DNA from: Myrmaecium sp. VS I D KN 1
Taxonomy: Eukaryota > Ascomycota > Dothideomycetes > Valsariales > Valsariaceae
NCBI GenBank assembly: GCA_019775845.1
Contig: JADQAV010000009.1
Span: 1,574,202-1,638,201 of the forward strand
Length of the DNA stretch: 64,000 nucleotides
Direction: 5' to 3'
Position 1 is the first letter of the stretch, and every line of letters begins with the position of its first letter. The position numbers and the translations under genes are program-made. The notes under the pieces are model-generated. The model was not told where the DNA came from, searched no databases, and saw only the letters and a program-made list of their open reading frames with translations. Below are positions 33,938 to 45,400 of this stretch, one piece after another.

Positions 33938-36701
33938 ATGCTTGTCGAGAACGACATCGGTTCAGCCGTGACTAGCCGGCGAGACTCCCGCATGTCCTAT
34001 ACTGGCACGGACATCATTGATATTCGCCGAGTCAAGGTTGAGCATAACATCCTCAATGACGTGCGCTCAGGCCTTCGGCCGGGAGACGGAAAACAGAAGA
34101 GTCTACCCACTCTTCTCCTGTACGACGAGGCTGGCCTGAAGCTCTTTGAGAAGATCACCTACCTGGACGAATATTACCTCACCAATGCCGAGATCGAAGT
34201 CCTAGAGCGGTACGCGACGAACATCGCCGACCGCATCCAGCCCGGCTCGGTTTTGGTAGAGTTGGGAAGTGGGTAGGGTGCCCGGGCTTCGTAACCGTAC
34301 AGGAAGCGGCCAGTAGTCAAATGGTTAGATGGCTAATGTTGAAGCAGCAATCTCCGCAAGGTCAACATACTCCTCCAGGCCATCGAGAAGCAGCAGAAGG
34401 ATGTCGAGTACTACGCGCTTGATCTGTCCGTGGATGAGCTTGAACGGACGCTGTCCGAGGTTCCGCTGGACCGTTACAAACATGTCAAGTTTGCCGGACT
34501 CCATGGGACTTACGACGATGGTTTCGAGTGGTTGAAGTCTCCGCAGGTCGCTTCGCGGCCTAAAACAGTTCTCTGGCTCGGATCCAGTGTCGGCAACTTT
34601 GACAGGGACGCCGCTGCGCAGTTCTTGAGAAACATCGGAAACGCCCTTCGCCCAGGGGACCGGATGGTGATCGGCATTGATTCGTGCAAAAAACCCGAAC
34701 GGGTCTACCACGCGTACAATGACCGCCACGGCGTAACGCATCAATTCATCCTCAATGGCTTACGGCATGCCAACCGTCTTTTTGGCCAGGAGGTCTTCCG
34801 CATTGATGACTGGAAGGTTATCGGTGAATACGACACCGAATCTGGTCGCCATCATGCGTTTGTCACCCCTCTCAGGGACGTTGTGGCTGACGGCGTTCCA
34901 ATTCGGAAAGGCGAGCGTGTTAAGATCGAAGAGAGTTACAAGTACTCAGAGGATGAAATTGAGCGTCTCTGGGAGGCTTCCGGGTTTGTTGAAGGGGCCG
35001 CTTGGGCGTGTAAGAGAGGCGATTATGGTGAGTGGCTATATGCGCATCACTTTCCGGTGAAACAGCGACCGGATTTGGTGAAGTACGCCTTGCTAACCCG
35101 ACACAGCTCTTCACATGGTCTCGAAGCCGCGTGTTTCCTTCCCGGTCGAGCCGGAAAAGTACGCGTCCAAGCCTGTGCCAACTCTTTCGGACTGGGAGCA
35201 GCTCTGGAAGGCCTGGGACACCGTCACCCGCGACATGATCCCAGACGAAGAACTGCTCGAGAAGCCGATCAAATTACGCAACGCTTGCATCTTCTATCTT
35301 GGCCATATTCCGACATTTTTGGACATCCACATCTCTCGCGCTACGGACAGCAAATACACAGAGCCCAGCAGTTACACGCAGATATTCGAGCGTGGCATTG
35401 ACCCCGACGTAGACAATCCAGAGCAGTGCCACGCGCACAGCGAGATCCCCGATACCTGGCCCCCAGTCGACGAGGTTCTTGACTTTCAGCGGAAGGTACG
35501 AGAGCGTGTAAAAGCTCTCTACTCTTCGCCCATGAGCAGGCGCGTCGAGATTGCCCTCTTTATCGGCTACGAGCACGAGATCATGCATCTCGAAACATTG
35601 CTGTACATGCTGATCCAGAGCGAAAAGACGCTGCCTCCGCCAGACACCATCCGGCCGGACTTCGAGGCTCTTTCGCAAAACGCCCGAGCCAACGCGGTCG
35701 AGAACCAATGGTTCAAGATCCCTGAGGCCAAGGTCGAGGTGGGCTATGACCAGCAGGAAGGCGACTTCTTCGGCTGGGACAACGAGAAGCCGCGACGGGT
35801 TGCACATGTAAAGGCATTCGAAGCCAAGGCTAGGCCGATCACCAACGGCGAGTTTGCTGATTACCTTGACAAGACCGGGGCGACAGCAGTCCCCGCTAGC
35901 TGGATAGAAGAGGCACCCGCTACCGACGGTTCTTCGCCGTACAGCAGCGAACTTAATGAAGGAATCCCGAAGTCCTTCCACAACAAGTCCGTGAGGACTG
36001 TCTACGGTCCTATTCCGCTCAAGTATGCCCTGGAGTGGCCTGTGGTCGCCAGTTATGACGAGTTAGTCGGTTGCGCCAGGTGGATGGGCGGCCGGATCCC
36101 GAGTATGGAGGAGGCCAGGAGTATTTACGAATATGTCGAGGCCGTCAAGCAGAACGAGGTGGAGAAGGTGAACGGCAAGACGATTCCTGCAGTAAACGGG
36201 CATCTGGTAAGTGATGGGGTGGAAGAGTCACCACCATCCCAACTTTCCAATGGTGAGGAGGTCGCCGCTCGTCGCCAGCAGCTTTTCCTTGACATGCACG
36301 GTCGGAACATCGGATTCAAGCATTGGCATCCGGTTCCTGTCGTGCAGAATGGAGAACAGCTGGCCGGCCAGGGCGACTTTGGAGGCGTGTGGGAGTGGAC
36401 CAGCTCGACGTTGGAAAAGTGGGATGGCTTCGCGGCGATGAAGGAGTATCCGGGTTATACTTGTAAGTGCGCACGTTCTGCTGGCGATTATGGACATGAC
36501 TCTGTGGCCTTCAGGCGAGGATGTACCGGATGAAGTCACTAACACCCGTCAGCTGATTTCTTCGACGGCAAGCACAACATCGTGCTCGGCGGTTCATGGG
36601 CAACTCATCCCAGGATTGCCGGCAGGAAAACCTTCGTCAACTGGTATCAGCGGAACTACCCATACGTGTGGGCTGGGGCCAGAGTGGTCAGAGACCTCTG
36701 A
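33938..36701 (+). CDS. egt1: Ergothioneine biosynthesis protein Egt1 (fused EgtD methyltransferase and EgtB sulfoxide synthase)
   Basis: Trimethylates histidine to hercynine with SAM, then makes hercynylcysteine sulfoxide with cysteine and O2; cytosolic antioxidant synthesis. Four exons, 33938-34272, 34348-35027, 35107-36462 and 36553-36701 (introns 75, 79 and 90 nt), give 839 aa, the normal fungal Egt1 length. The EgtD-like methyltransferase (about 25-335) shows LTNAEIEVLERYA, VLVELGSGNLRKV and LWLGSSVGNFDR. The DinB-like domain carries the iron-binding His pattern: His405 in YLGHIPTF, and His495 and His499 in GYEHEIMHLET. The C-terminal formylglycine-generating-enzyme-like domain has ITNGEFADYL, GGVWEWTSSTLEKW and the terminal exon NIVLGGSWATHPRIAG...NWYQRNYPYVWAGAR. 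All splice joins restore conserved motifs. The start may instead be the ATG 18 codons on (MSYTGTDIIDIR). It appears complete and functional. Confidence 0.95.
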
Positions 36702-37413
36702 GATCGCAGTGGAGACTGCCCAAACTGACCTTGACGTGAGCCGTCATTCATTGCGGCGAGCAATGGTCGACAACAGTATATTCCTTCTTTCATTCAGATC
36801 TTTGTCTCTCTTTCAAGCAATGAGAGACCATCTCGTGGATTCTCTGGTTGCAGTCTGGCTTCAGTCGTACGCTCCTTCTATTTCGCTGCTTGAAAGTGAG
36901 ACTTCGTTCGTATCGCACGCTCCTTTCTGATGTCAGAACATGTCAACAGTGTTTCAATACCTCACAATATGACTATCATTTCACATCAAGCGCTATTTAC
37001 TTTGTTCTCGTGTCAATTTGGTGAATGTTATCTATTTGCCCGTTGTCATGGTGCCGCATTGTGTACTGGTGAACAATGCTGCAGCGTTGCTTATAAGAAA
37101 ACGCGAGATTCACTCACACAAGACAGGGAAGCAACTCGTGATTCAAGACTTGATCCAACTCAAGCGACGCCAGTCCGTTCTTGTTTATATCTCGGCCCTT
37201 TCGACTCCGTTTCATGCAAGTATCCGTTGCATTCGACTAAAAATACTTCTTGGCCTCGTTCTTCACTGCACCATAGTTCCTTTGCATCCTCACAGCCTTC
37301 TTCGCATTACACACCACCTTCTTCGCATACCACTCACCACCTTCTTCACATCCCGCCCACTACCTTTTTCATTTCGCTTTCACGCACATACTTCACAGAC
37401 AACCTCATCAAAC
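36702..37413. other. Intergenic between Egt1 and a Cys/His-containing hypothetical gene
   Basis: About 710 bp with no recognised gene. The last 150 bp are C/T-rich with repeated CTTCTTCGCAT/ACCACC-like units (about 37290-37360), consistent with a fungal 5' leader. Confidence 0.4.
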
Positions 37414-38579
37414 ATGTCTGGAATCTTAACAAAGTGGGAGGAATCTGCTGCAGTCGACCATCACTGCGCACTCTGTGGTGTACCCCTCAGCAACGGCCAG
37501 GAGTGCATCCCAAGCCACGAGGAGCCATGCGCACTCTTCCATCACTTCCTTCACCGACGTGGTAAGTATCGCCGTTCGTTCGCCGTTGTTTCCTTCGATT
37601 GTGTCAGTCTTCCACGTTTTCTTCAGGCAGCTAACCATCCTCCAGGTCGCGGACATGCCTGCTCAACGTGCTCGGGCACGAAAGAGTCTCGAATCAAGCG
37701 CCACATGGAGCTGGCAAAGCTGGTTGCTTCGATCTCCGCGCTTGCCAACCCTGACGCGCTGTGCGTCAAGAGCCACCCCGGCGTAGGGCAGTCGCCGACT
37801 GATACTTACGACGGCGAAAAGCTCACTAAGCGCGAGCGCAAGGTGCGACGGAGCTTAGAAAAAGCCAGTGAGCGCAAGCTTCTTGCTAGGCCTGAAGACG
37901 CTGGTGTCTTTAACCAGCTTCTACCTCCCGGAAACTTTCCGGTCGACCTCAATCAGCTCGACGGGGAGGTCTCGTATAACCTGCAACTCCAAGCCAACTC
38001 TCGACAACTCGCAAAGATTAAACCTCCGCAGGATGGCTTCTTAAAAGGCTTCGCTCCAGTGCTACACCGCGTCGCGGGGATCGCCTTGCAAGCCGAAGTT
38101 GACCGTGTCCTTGACGCCCTGAACATCAACGACATCATTGCCGGCGCGTCCAAGTCACTCTTATCAGCCAAAGAGCGAAAAGAGCTCCCACGCTTAAAGG
38201 ATAAACTGGCGGAAGGCATCGCGGAGGACATCGTCATCCGCGTCCGCGAAGAGCTCGAGTTTACCATCCGACGCAATGGGTTCCGTCGTTACGTATCCCG
38301 CGCGGCCTGGGAAGAGGTCGTCGATATTATTAAAGGCTCCCGGGCCCTCCATGGCTTTGGCGGCGAAGAGGACGACCATGCTCATCGCCAGGTAGGCGTG
38401 CCCCATCAGCGTTCTTGCCATGATGTGCGCGGTGTGTCGGAGCTAACGTGTCGCGACAGAACGGGGAAGAAGAAGTTGAAAGACCGCACGCTCCGCGGGG
38501 TGAGCTGCGGCACGATGTAGAAGGAGAAAGACGAGGGGGGCGGAGAAGGGGGCGCCGGAAAGAGGCCAGGGACGCTTAA
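37414..38579 (+). CDS. Hypothetical protein with N-terminal Cys/His putative zinc-binding module and basic tail
   Basis: Three exons, 37414-37561, 37646-38391 and 38460-38579 (introns 84 and 68 nt), give 337 aa. No family is recognised. The N-terminus holds Cys18, Cys21, Cys31, Cys39, a His cluster at 43-47, Cys55 and Cys58, spaced like a two-ion zinc module (HCALCGVPL...CSTCSG). The middle is helical and charged (LTKRERKVRRSLEKASERKL, GIALQAEVDRVLDALNINDI, LKDKLAEGIAEDIVIRVREE). The last exon adds a basic Arg/Gly-rich tail (GERRGGRRRGRRKEARDA). Intron 2 has a good donor, a GCTAAC branch site and CGACAG acceptor; without splicing the frame runs to 38520 with an unrelated end. The basic tail suggests nucleic-acid or nuclear association; this is inference only. 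Confidence 0.75.
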
Positions 38580-39329
38580 CTCCATTGTGCTAACAGTTGT
38601 ATTTATAGAACGTAAGATTTGTGTGGGCTTATAAGGCTGGGAGTGTGCTTTATATATGTTGGTTCGATGCCGGTGATGTGGGAGTGGTATGTATCAGAAG
38701 GTCTTCACGGAGGGTGGCGGGTTTATAAGCCGAGCTGGGAGGAAGGGAGTACTGTTGAACTTTCAGGATGATAACGGATATGGTTTGCTATACAGTTTTC
38801 ATAACGAACGAATGGCCTGTAGTCGTGGTGGTACGCGGTTTACATCAAGCAAATATTCACGCGTTCTCTCCCGTCTCCATTCCTTCTCGCATCCATCCCG
38901 TCATCCTTTCCCGTCGAGCTGATGGACAGAACGAAAACGTGAAGGGCATAGTACTCACTACGTACCTATTGCTAGCGATTGGTGTTACACCCGGCATCTA
39001 ACTTCCGCCGGAACGGGGTGCGGCTTTTCTTGTAAGTAACACATCGGTTTACGTGTCCACGCCTCTTTCTTCTTTGTATGTATACTGACTGGCTGTGGTC
39101 CGGTTGACATGGAGTAGAGCATAGATACAGTACGGAGCTTTGTTTGCTAAGATTAGACGAGAATGAGCTGAGATGTGGGCATGTCTGTGAACGTAGCGTC
39201 TTCAGTAGGAGGTGTTAGATAGTGGGATCTTTGTGTGAAAGGGCTGGGGGGTGACATTTCAAGGTGTGATTGTAAGGGTAGAGGTAGCATAGAAGGAGGA
39301 GAGGTGCTTATGATGTTATACTAGGCTTC
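38580..39329. other. Intergenic, left flank of AT-rich island
   Basis: Downstream of the Cys/His hypothetical gene. No gene is seen; composition becomes gradually more AT-rich toward 39330. Confidence 0.4.
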
Positions 39330-39870
39330 TTCTGCTTACGTACCTAGATATAAAGCTCTTCATGCCGATCAGCTCGATTACTTACTCGGTAGCTTTATTA
39401 CTCTGCTTCTTAGTTCGGCTCCGTAGATTACTTCCTGTTCTGCTTTCCACGTAGGTATAGCTTTATTATTTCTTTCTAGTAGCGGTATAGTTATATTCTA
39501 TGTTACTAAATTTCTAAAGAATAAGTAAAGAAGAAGCTAGAAAAGAATATTTTCCTAGCCAGAGCGGCTTATTACTTACACCCCCTGATAAAGTTAATAT
39601 CTCTAAGGTTAGTTAAAGGTTCTTTAGAAATAAAAATTTAATATATTAATAGCTACCCTGGCGGGTATAAGTATCTTACGCCGTAGATCTCGGTGCTGGA
39701 GGGGGCTCTGGAGGACTAAGGTAGTATATATACTACTATAGAATATTATAAAGCGTGGCTAGGGATTAATATAAAGAAATTTTAGCAGTCTACAAACGAG
39801 CAGTCATGGGTGTATATAGAGATAGATAGGTTAACCTCGGATACTTAAGATCAGAGTTTCCGCATTCCAT
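39330..39870. repeat. AT-rich, TpA-rich island, probable RIP-mutated repeat relic
   Basis: GC falls to about 25-35% by hand count over several 60-base lines, against about 50% or more nearby. TpA is abundant and CpA nearly absent (for example about 11 TpA and no CpA in 39481-39540). This is the expected footprint of repeat-induced point mutation acting on a repeated element. No open frame, terminal repeat or domain is left to assign a family. It looks old and non-functional. Confidence 0.6.
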
Positions 39871-40179
39871 ATATAACTGAAGAAGTAGTTACTTACGACA
39901 CAGTGGATGCATCGTAAGGAATGAAGTGATACCACTAATGTTTCTAACTCAAGCTCTTATTAAGGGAGATTAAATGAATGGCTTTCCCTTATGTCATTTC
40001 ATGCGTTCTAATTCCTCCGTATAACGCCTAGAAGAAGCCAGGACGAGAAGAATATCACTTCGCCAGTGCCCCAGAAGTAAAAAGCACTAATGAAACCTTC
40101 CCATTAACCCAATAGCGTACAGCAAGTCGTTTGCCAGGATCCACTATCAATGAAGCAAAGTCGGAAGTTTCCTCTGATT
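39871..40179. other. Right flank of AT-rich island
   Basis: About 300 bp of intermediate composition leading into the 3' end of a minus-strand hypothetical gene. Nothing else is recognised. Confidence 0.4.
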
Positions 40180-41298
40180 CTACGTCTCCCTGCTCCTGAG
40201 ATTGTAACGGCGTCCTACCTGGGCCTCGTCCTTCGCCGTCTTTCCAGCAGACTCTTCATTCATGCTCAATTGCACAGTCTTGATCTCCTTTTCAACTTCC
40301 ACGCCCTCGAACCACACATGCTTCGGCGGATCCGTGGAAGCTCTCTCGAGCTTTATCGCGGCCGGCGGAGGTGCATCTAATACAGGCTGAATAGCGTGAA
40401 GATCCGCGGTCTTGGTGGGATCGCCTTCGTCTTCCGTCGTCCCCGGCTGGGAGCACGCAGCACGAACTACAAGTTTGGCCCCGCGGCGCTTGCGGGCCTC
40501 CTCGCGGCCGCTGTGGTCTTTTGCTTTAGCTCGCTTCGGGCGCTTGAACGGCTTCTCCACGTCCAGTGCCTTGAGGTTTTCCTTGAATTGCTTGACTTCC
40601 GCGCTCGACGGCACGCGTTTGGTTTCCTCTACCTCCTCGGACGGAGAGGGCTGGGGAAGCGGAGTATCAGAGTAGTTGGAGAGCGTGGAAGTATTGCGGA
40701 TGAAGGCCCTGTCTTGCTGTTTCTCTGTCGCTGGCTTATGCAGCTTTGGCTGGCTGGTAGAAGGTGCGTTGTGTATCCTTCTGCCCTTCGTACCATGATC
40801 TGGGGCAGCCACTTGCGCGGGATCCTTCGGTAGGCGGCTCTTGTAGATCATATAACGAGGTGGGCCGGGCGCTTGTGCTCTCCTCGTTCTGTGATGGAGA
40901 TCATCTGTGTCCTTCTGGGAAGCGTTTGGTTCGTCAGCGTGGGTTTCACCGCGAGGGGTTTCTGTACCGACGTGCGCATGGCGGCGTTTCTGTACACGAG
41001 GAGCGTCTTTCTTCGGAGCGGCTTTGTCCAGAGAGGCAGGCTGTTCGATGTGAGAGGTCGGCTTGTCGGTGGGAGGCGCCAGGGCAGATTCCGTAGCTTC
41101 CACGGTGCTGCTCGTATCGTCAGGGGCTGTGATATCACTGAAAAAGCCATACGGAGTCGAGAACGCATTCCTTCTCCGTCTGACAAGTCGTTTAATGGGC
41201 GACTCCGGCTCTTGCGCTGCCGCTCGCTGCTCCCTCTTGGGTTCCTCGTCGGTGGCACCCGAGCTTGCGTCTCGCTTTTTGCGGTTGTTTGGCGCCAT
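40180..41298 (-). CDS. Hypothetical basic, largely disordered protein
   Basis: Single-exon frame of 372 aa with a clean ATG (MAPNNRKKRDASSG). It is rich in Lys, Arg, Pro, Ser and Glu, with short basic clusters (KRLVRRRRNAFSTPYGFFSD near residue 35, KPFKRPKRAKAKDHSGREEA, ARKRRGAKL near residue 270) that look like nuclear localisation signals. The end is VGRRYNLRSRET. The RRNAFSTPYGFFSD and RRYNLRSR islands look like short conserved motifs in a disordered chain, as in chromatin-associated proteins. No family is recognised and no domain is visible. It lies beside the AT-rich island. It could be lineage-specific; coding status rests on length and codon-like composition. Confidence 0.65.
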   Translation of the reverse strand: MAPNNRKKRDASSGATDEEPKREQRAAAQEPESPIKRLVRRRRNAFSTPYGFFSDITAPDDTSSTVEATESALAPPTDKPTSHIEQPASLDKAAPKKDAPRVQKRRHAHVGTETPRGETHADEPNASQKDTDDLHHRTRRAQAPGPPRYMIYKSRLPKDPAQVAAPDHGTKGRRIHNAPSTSQPKLHKPATEKQQDRAFIRNTSTLSNYSDTPLPQPSPSEEVEETKRVPSSAEVKQFKENLKALDVEKPFKRPKRAKAKDHSGREEARKRRGAKLVVRAACSQPGTTEDEGDPTKTADLHAIQPVLDAPPPAAIKLERASTDPPKHVWFEGVEVEKEIKTVQLSMNEESAGKTAKDEAQVGRRYNLRSRET

Positions 41299-42450
41299 GA
41301 GCTGGACTTGATGGGACTGGGGTACAGGGAGATCGTAATAGTCCTGGGATGGACGGTTTCAGAAAGGTGATTCCAGATGAGAAGGGAAGGTACGGGGGAG
41401 CAGTGCTTTTATGTAGGGGCTTGGAGAGAGGAAAGTGACGGCGGGGAGTTTGCAAGCAGAATGCTCGGTTTGCCTATGAAAAAACATTCCCATCCGAGCT
41501 TTATAGGTAACAGATTTTTCATGCACATAGGGTACCGTAACACATGACGTGGAAGCTTAAAGCAAGCGGTAGACCGCAGACTGGTGAGTTTAACTTGCAG
41601 TGAAGAAGACGACGTAAAAAATCATTTGTCACTCTTATGCCAAATGAAAGTAGATGAAAGTAGTATTCCAAAAGACCGGGACCGGCTCTTTAGGTACTGT
41701 AAACCTATGTTCCCAAACCATGTGTGACCCTTAAACAGCCGGCGCCATAGAGGTCCTCCGTCGAACAGGTCTATTGCCCTCTCACAGTTCCCCAGTATAT
41801 TCCCAGGCTCCTTGATCCTTGATCGCCCTCATTGTTTCCAGCCCATCTTGCCCGGCGCGAGAGATGGCCCTCCAAAACGCGGATCCGACTCAGGGAAAGC
41901 GAGGAACGGTACTAGTAAGCCAGGTGCGCCAGGTTCGTCGCAGCGCATGTGCGCAGCAGTGGGATCAGTAGACAAAGCACCCGGAGCGCGATGAGAGAAG
42001 AAACGAGGAGTGGAGAGAGAATTCGACGGGTGAAGATCGCAGGTGAGGTCCAGCCAACCTTAGTCGAGCTTCGCCGAGAGTTTCTCCGGTCGCCGAGGGC
42101 TCTCATTGGACCGTCATTCACTTCTATCTCAGGCATCTGTTTCTGCGCCTTGCATAAATACTTCCATCGGATGTTTGGTCAATATTAAATCGCCCTCTCA
42201 TGTCGCGGAAAGCATCTTTCACATATCTCTGATGCATCGGCGGAGGGTGCCGATACTTCGCATGGCCTGCATCTCCCGGCGCATGTCACGGACGGACCTG
42301 CTCTCATCTTTTGGCCTGGATTTTAGCCCGCGGTCTATGTCTGCGTAATCATATCCATTGGATTGCCTGTTTGTTTCATTAGTCCGATGCAGTAGCATGT
42401 CTGTTTCTTGTCTTGCTCATCCTTGAATTGCATCATTTCAATATCTCATC
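41299..42450. other. Divergent intergenic region upstream of Iml1
   Basis: About 1.15 kb between the minus-strand hypothetical gene and Iml1. It carries both promoters. Only short open frames are present and no other gene is recognised. Confidence 0.4.
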
Positions 42451-45400
42451 ATGTCCCGGTCCGCCCACTCGGCCAGGGCGACGCGCCTTCAAAAAGTGGC
42501 GTCTCTGTGGACGCACAATGAGGATTTCTCGAAAGAGGAGGTTCTGTTCAACGAGGACCGATTTCCGGAGCTTGGGATCCGGGAGGGCACTCTCGTGCGC
42601 ATCATTGCGCTCAAAGTAGCCGTCAACACGCAAGATTTCGAAGAGGGCGCAATGAACGAGCATGCCCATGAGAAACCCAGAGTGGTCACGCTGGATGAGA
42701 ATGGGAAGCCGATCAAGGGGGGCCGAGAGCGCCACAAGCACGTTTCTTTCCTCTTTGTGGCGAAGCGGATGCCACCGGAGAAGAAGGCTCGGTACCCGCA
42801 CATGCATATCTCCATCTCGGAGACTGTCGCTCGACTCCACGGGTTCCAGAACCGCTCCCAGGTGGCTGTGTACGTCGCCGACGAGGACACATACGCGGCG
42901 TCCCATGTGGAGGTTACGTTCAGAGATTGCTACATGACGCGCGGGGACATGTGGAACCTGGTAATGCTCCAGCTCTCCAAGCGCGCCGTATATCGTGGGC
43001 AGAAGATCTTGTTCATGGGGACGATTCGGGTGACAGTGACGAATGTGTTCGTGAACGGGAAGCAAAAGCAGTGCGCCTACTTTTCCCCGAGGACCAAACC
43101 GATCATCCGAAGCGAATCGGCGCGGTACACGATCTTCATCCAGATGTCAAGGGAAATGTGGGACTTCGATGCGGAGGGGTCGGGGGAGACGGTGTTCAAC
43201 AAGGTGACGGACGGGTTCCTCCCCAAAATGTTCTCAAACTGGTCAAGAGCGCAGTCTCATCATTTGGTCACGATCATTTTGTTCACGAGGATCGAGTATG
43301 AGCAGGATGCCGGCAGTATGCATGACTCCTGGACGTCAGCGCCTCCAGACTCTAAGCACAACGCTCCTGGCACCAAGCTATACCAGGACTTCTACCGTGT
43401 CGTGGTCAGTGAGGTGGCGAGCGAAGACTGGATACACATCCTGAGGCAACTCAAGAAGGAGTATCGGAGCTTTCTCAAGGATGTGTCCCTGGTGAACCAA
43501 CATCATCCAGAAAAGCCCCCTGGAGAGACTCCAGATTGCGTTATTGCAGGCACACCATCAATTGCGCCGCAAGGGAACGTGCTGGAAGCCATTAACATGG
43601 CAGCAGCACAGTTCTCGAAGGACTACATCGATCGTGATCTCGTCCGGACAGGAAAGTCCATTGTCGTCATCACGCCCGGGACGGGCGTGTTTGAGGTCGA
43701 TTTTAACAAGCTAAAACTCACGACTGATACCATCATGGGAACTGGGATCGGCATTGATCTGGTCTGCCTCGCCCCTATGCCCCTCCATTCAGTACCATTG
43801 TTCGTCTACAAAACGCCACAAGCGCTATCCCAGTCACACCAAGTCACTGAGAAATCGGAGGGCCCCAACGGGAGTTTTGGCGATGCAACACCACGCCAGC
43901 AGGAGGATTACCTCTCTAAAACCATCACAGCTTCTAACGTCGGTCGGAGACGCTCTACCATCCTGGAGTCGGAGCCCTTCCCGGATGAGGTGACGTATGG
44001 CATGCCGCACTGGCTTGACGTCTCATTCTGGCCCGACCCGTCTCCGACACAGAACGACCGTCGGAGCCGCCAGCGGAACGCCACGAAGCCGTCCCGATCC
44101 GCTTTCCGACTGCGCTGTCCCATGTACGAGCTTCAGATGATGGGCGTCATGGAGAATGAGTTGAGCAATGTCTCCATCCCTTACATTGAGGAAGATCCGC
44201 TCTATCCGTTCCACCTGTCATCGTTGACGCCCAATTATACCGCTAGTCACACACCGGTGGGGAGCTACCCGCGCCACTCCTCTCCACAGGAAACAAGAGA
44301 CCCGGAGAAACAGAAGTATCGGTCGCTTACCTACAGCTGGATGAGGACGTACGACGACAACGTCTTCCGTCCGGTTGCTGCTCGCAAAGAAGCGGAAGAG
44401 AAACATGTTCGCTTCACGGAGAAGGCCGAGCAAGAGCAAGCTCGCTCACAAGCGATGCTGAGGGGCTCGCTCCTGTCCGCTTCCTTCGAGAGCCACTCGC
44501 AATCTTTGGGAAGCTCTGCCCGACCGCCGAAAGGGCCGAACTTCCACCAGATCATGAAGGAGCAGCATCGCAACGATCACACTGAGGGGGAGACCGGCCA
44601 TACAACCCCCAGACGCCGCAGCTCGCTCAGACCTGGCCGGAAGCATGTTCAGCTGGATGACACGACGACAGTGATGCCATACAAACGCGGTTCGACTACA
44701 CGGCCTCGGGGTGACGAGAACGGGTCCAGCTCCAGTTCACGAACATCTCGATCGCAGGCCGCAACTCCGAAGGTGTCGCGCGCGTCCAGTCCTCTCAAGC
44801 TGTCGAGACAGTCGTCGAAGAGCACCATTGTCGAGAAGGACCAGCTGCCAGCTCCACCGACGCCAACGCCAGAGAAGCCGCCCGCTGCTCGACCTTCTGG
44901 ATGGCTCTCACGCCATATTAGCTTCAGTGGCTTTGGCTTTGGGACGACCAAATCAACGCCAATCACTGCCGTGTCGACGGGGACATCGCAGGGCCAATTA
45001 TCGCAAAGCCAGTTGAAGCGAAAACCATCCCAATTGAGCATACTGACGTTGAGCCAGAAGAGCAACAGCGAAGCCGATAGCACGGACGAAGAGAGGCATT
45101 CCAAGCCGATCACCATCAAGGCCTCATCTCGTCTAGCCGGGTCTTCGACGCATTCTCCCATCGAGGAAGAGGAGCCGCGATCCGTGGATACCGTCAAGCA
45201 CTTGAAGCGCGGCAGCAATGCCGGTACCGCTTCCGGGTCTCCGGTGAAGGATCCAGGCTCGATCTTTCTCTCCAAAGGCAACATCATCAAGGAGATGGAA
45301 TCCAAGGGCACTTTGTCGACCAGTGTGGGGAAGGAGAACATCCCGAACACGCTCTCTCCAACCAAAGCGCTGGTCCCGTGGATCATCCTGCTGAACCCCT

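Noticed and set aside
39330-39870. Assigning the AT-rich island to a named transposon family
   Set aside because: No open frame, terminal repeat or target-site duplication remains visible, so only its RIP-like composition can be supported.
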